Below, piece by piece: positions 22,412-23,539 of a stretch of 23,539 bases of DNA. The stretch comes from JBKEDH01 sp047975295 (GTDB taxonomy: Bacteria > Bacteroidota > Bacteroidia > Flavobacteriales > Flavobacteriaceae): the NCBI GenBank assembly GCA_047975295.1, contig JBKEDH010000108.1:1-23539 (forward strand). The letters are read 5' to 3'. The notes below the pieces were generated by a model, which did not search any database, had not been told where the DNA came from, and saw only the letters and a program-made list of their open reading frames with translations. The first letter of the stretch is position 1. Each line of letters starts with the position of its first letter. The position numbers and the translations under genes were made by a program.

Positions 22412-22915
22412 ATGGAACACAAAAAACTACATAACATTAATAATTCGGGATTTAAAGTCCCCGAAAGCTACTTTAATCATTTAGAAAACACACTTTTAAG
22501 TGAAATAAAATTAAAGGAAGCTGGCAATGTTAGTGGTTTTAAATTGCCCCAAAATTATTTAGAGACCTTAGAAAATAAAATAACCCAAAAATTAAAGCAG
22601 GAAGACAAGCCCAAGGTTATCCCTCTTTTCAAAAAAAATATTATTTACGCAACCAGTATAGCTGCTGCCATTGTACTACTGCTTACCTTAATACCAAGTA
22701 ATACCCAAACCAATTGGAACAATTTAGATACCGACACTCTAGAAAACTATATGATAAACGAAGTAGATTTGGATACTTACGAAATTGCTAATTTGTTTAC
22801 CAACCAACTTTTGGACGAAACCGGTTTTACTGAGTTGAATTTTAACGAAGAAACCTTGGAAAACTACCTGCTTAGTAACAGCAATTTAGAAGACTTAATT
22901 ACAGACGAAAACTAA
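22412..22915 (+). CDS. Membrane protein, probable anti-sigma factor partner of the ECF sigma
   Basis: This 167-residue protein has one predicted transmembrane helix at about residues 76-95 (IIYATSIAAAIVLLLTLIPS). The cytoplasmic part carries an internal duplication: GFKVPESYFNHLENTLLSEI at residues 13-32 and GFKLPQNYLETLENKITQKL at 42-61. After the membrane helix, acidic segments again carry 'TLENYMINEVDLDTYEI' and 'TLENYLLSNSNLEDLI'. It lacks the HxxxCxxC zinc motif of classical ZAS anti-sigma factors. The gene follows the sigma gene by 30 bp and precedes a Spy-like gene by 4 bp, the layout usual for this Bacteroidota trio. The anti-sigma function is inferred from position and topology, not from a recognised domain. 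Confidence 0.7.
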   Translation: MEHKKLHNINNSGFKVPESYFNHLENTLLSEIKLKEAGNVSGFKLPQNYLETLENKITQKLKQEDKPKVIPLFKKNIIYATSIAAAIVLLLTLIPSNTQTNWNNLDTDTLENYMINEVDLDTYEIANLFTNQLLDETGFTELNFNEETLENYLLSNSNLEDLITDEN

Positions 22916-22919
22916 AACC

Positions 22920-23351
22920 ATGAGACACCTATTTACCATATTAACATTAAGCTTTACACTTACGGTTTTTACACAAAACAATGCCAAAAAGGAAAAAATA
23001 GACGCTTTGGAAATCGCCTATATTACAGAACACTTAGACTTTACAAAAAAAGAAGCCCAAGATTTTTGGCCCATTTACAATATATTTGAAGATACAGAAG
23101 ACGAATTGCGCAACAAAATAAGAGCAAAAAAACGTGAAACCAATTTACAATCGCTAACCGAAACCGAAGCAAAAAAACTGTTGACCGAATTTAATAATCT
23201 GGAAAAACAAATGTTCGAACTTCACTATAACTACGATAAAGATTTATTGAAAATACTTCCCGCAAAAAAAATATTACTACTTAAAAAAACCGAAGAGGAT
23301 TTTAGACGAAAAATATTTGAAGAATACAAAAAGCACCGCAACCCGAAATAA
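22920..23351 (+). CDS. Exported Spy/CpxP-like protein (sensor of ECF-type sigma system)
   Basis: This 143-residue protein has a signal peptide (HLFTILTLSFTLTVFTQ), followed by a long, charged, all-helical region with Lys- and Glu-rich stretches. 'ITEHLDFTKKEAQDFWPIYNIFEDTEDELRNKIR' and 'LPAKKILLLKKTEEDFRRKIFEEY' resemble the LTxxQ-type helices of Spy, CpxP and metal-sensing periplasmic proteins. These bind unfolded proteins or metals and report on the envelope. The frequent Bacteroidota annotation is 'sensor of ECF-type sigma factor'. It starts 4 bp after the anti-sigma-like gene. No histidine or cysteine clusters are visible, so metal binding is not supported by the sequence. Confidence 0.78.
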   Translation: MRHLFTILTLSFTLTVFTQNNAKKEKIDALEIAYITEHLDFTKKEAQDFWPIYNIFEDTEDELRNKIRAKKRETNLQSLTETEAKKLLTEFNNLEKQMFELHYNYDKDLLKILPAKKILLLKKTEEDFRRKIFEEYKKHRNPK

Positions 23352-23419
23352 GGTTTTATTTTTCACACAACAATAATTCTTTTTGTCAATTTATTGATTT
23401 TGAATATCAACATTCTAAA

Positions 23420-23539
23420 CATTTTCAATGCAAGATCAATTTGGCAAGGATAAAACTCATATCACATTTTATTATTGCTCTGTGCAAAGTACAGACCGTT
23501 ACTTTTGAAAAGCTCGCCAATGCCTTTGAGAGTTCTACT
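23420..23539 (+). CDS. IS4-type transposase, N-terminal fragment (3' end outside window)
   Basis: The frame at 23420 reads 'HFQCKINLARIKLISHFIIA', then LCKVQTVTFEKLANAFESST to the window edge. This matches the N-terminal helical region of IS4-family DDE transposases as I know them from Bacteroidota. The DDE catalytic core would lie beyond the window. The frame is open upstream for many codons but has no ATG; the only common alternative start is TTG at 23441. That could mean a non-ATG start or a damaged copy. No terminal inverted repeat could be fixed in 23352-23419. The family call rests on the K-x-Q-T-V-x-F-E-K-L-A-x-x-F-E-S pattern. Confidence 0.7.

Noticed and set aside
1..23539. CRISPR arrays, tRNA or rRNA genes.
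   Set aside because: No regularly spaced direct repeats with unique spacers, and no cloverleaf or rRNA-like sequence was noticed on either strand.

Overview
The window looks like chromosomal DNA from a marine-type member of Flavobacteriaceae (Bacteroidota). The base composition is AT-rich. Genes lack strong Shine-Dalgarno sites and are preceded by A-rich stretches. Several upstream regions carry the Bacteroidota promoter pattern TTG-N(18-20)-TAnnTTTG. The proteins are typical of the group: an 'ECF sigma / LEN-motif anti-sigma-like / Spy-like sensor' trio, a DUF2007 protein, secreted GH29 and GH2 enzymes, and an HD protein with a Pycsar-effector-like membrane domain. No species can be named from the sequence alone.

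Layout. 1-868: the 3' end of pheT and a small DUF2007 gene. 869-1593: no intact gene. This gap holds a 161-bp imperfect palindrome (941-1101), a decayed IS1-type transposase fragment (about 1145-1379) and terminators. 1594-3287 (minus): a rhodanese-domain protein, then a two-gene unit of exported thioredoxin-fold proteins. 3415-10490 (plus): a complete trpEGDCFBA operon. It is preceded by a good promoter, an 18-residue leader peptide with three consecutive Trp codons, and a Rho-independent attenuator whose stem competes with an upstream segment overlapping the leader stop codon. The trpF-trpB and trpB-trpA gaps carry repeat-derived DNA. 10498-10531: two small palindromes lie between the convergent units.

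17779-10590 (minus): three tightly packed genes that look like one operon. In transcription order these are an HD phosphohydrolase fused to a Pycsar-effector-like transmembrane domain, a 782-residue protein with a GAF-like region, and a 1220-residue lipoprotein. The lipoprotein joins a metallophosphoesterase, a kinase-like segment and an Omp85-like barrel. This is the least understood part of the window and the best candidate for an undescribed system. 21527-17823 (minus): a secreted GH2 glycosidase followed by a GH29 alpha-L-fucosidase, suggesting use of a fucose- and hexose-containing glycan. 21785-23351 (plus): an ECF sigma factor, a membrane anti-sigma-like protein and a Spy/CpxP-like periplasmic protein, probably an envelope-stress circuit. 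23420-23539: the N-terminal end of an IS4-type transposase that runs off the window.

The trp genes together encode every step from chorismate to tryptophan, apparently controlled by ribosome-mediated attenuation. The other units are separate: redox and sulfur handling, glycan degradation, envelope sensing, and a membrane-linked phosphohydrolase operon of unknown purpose.
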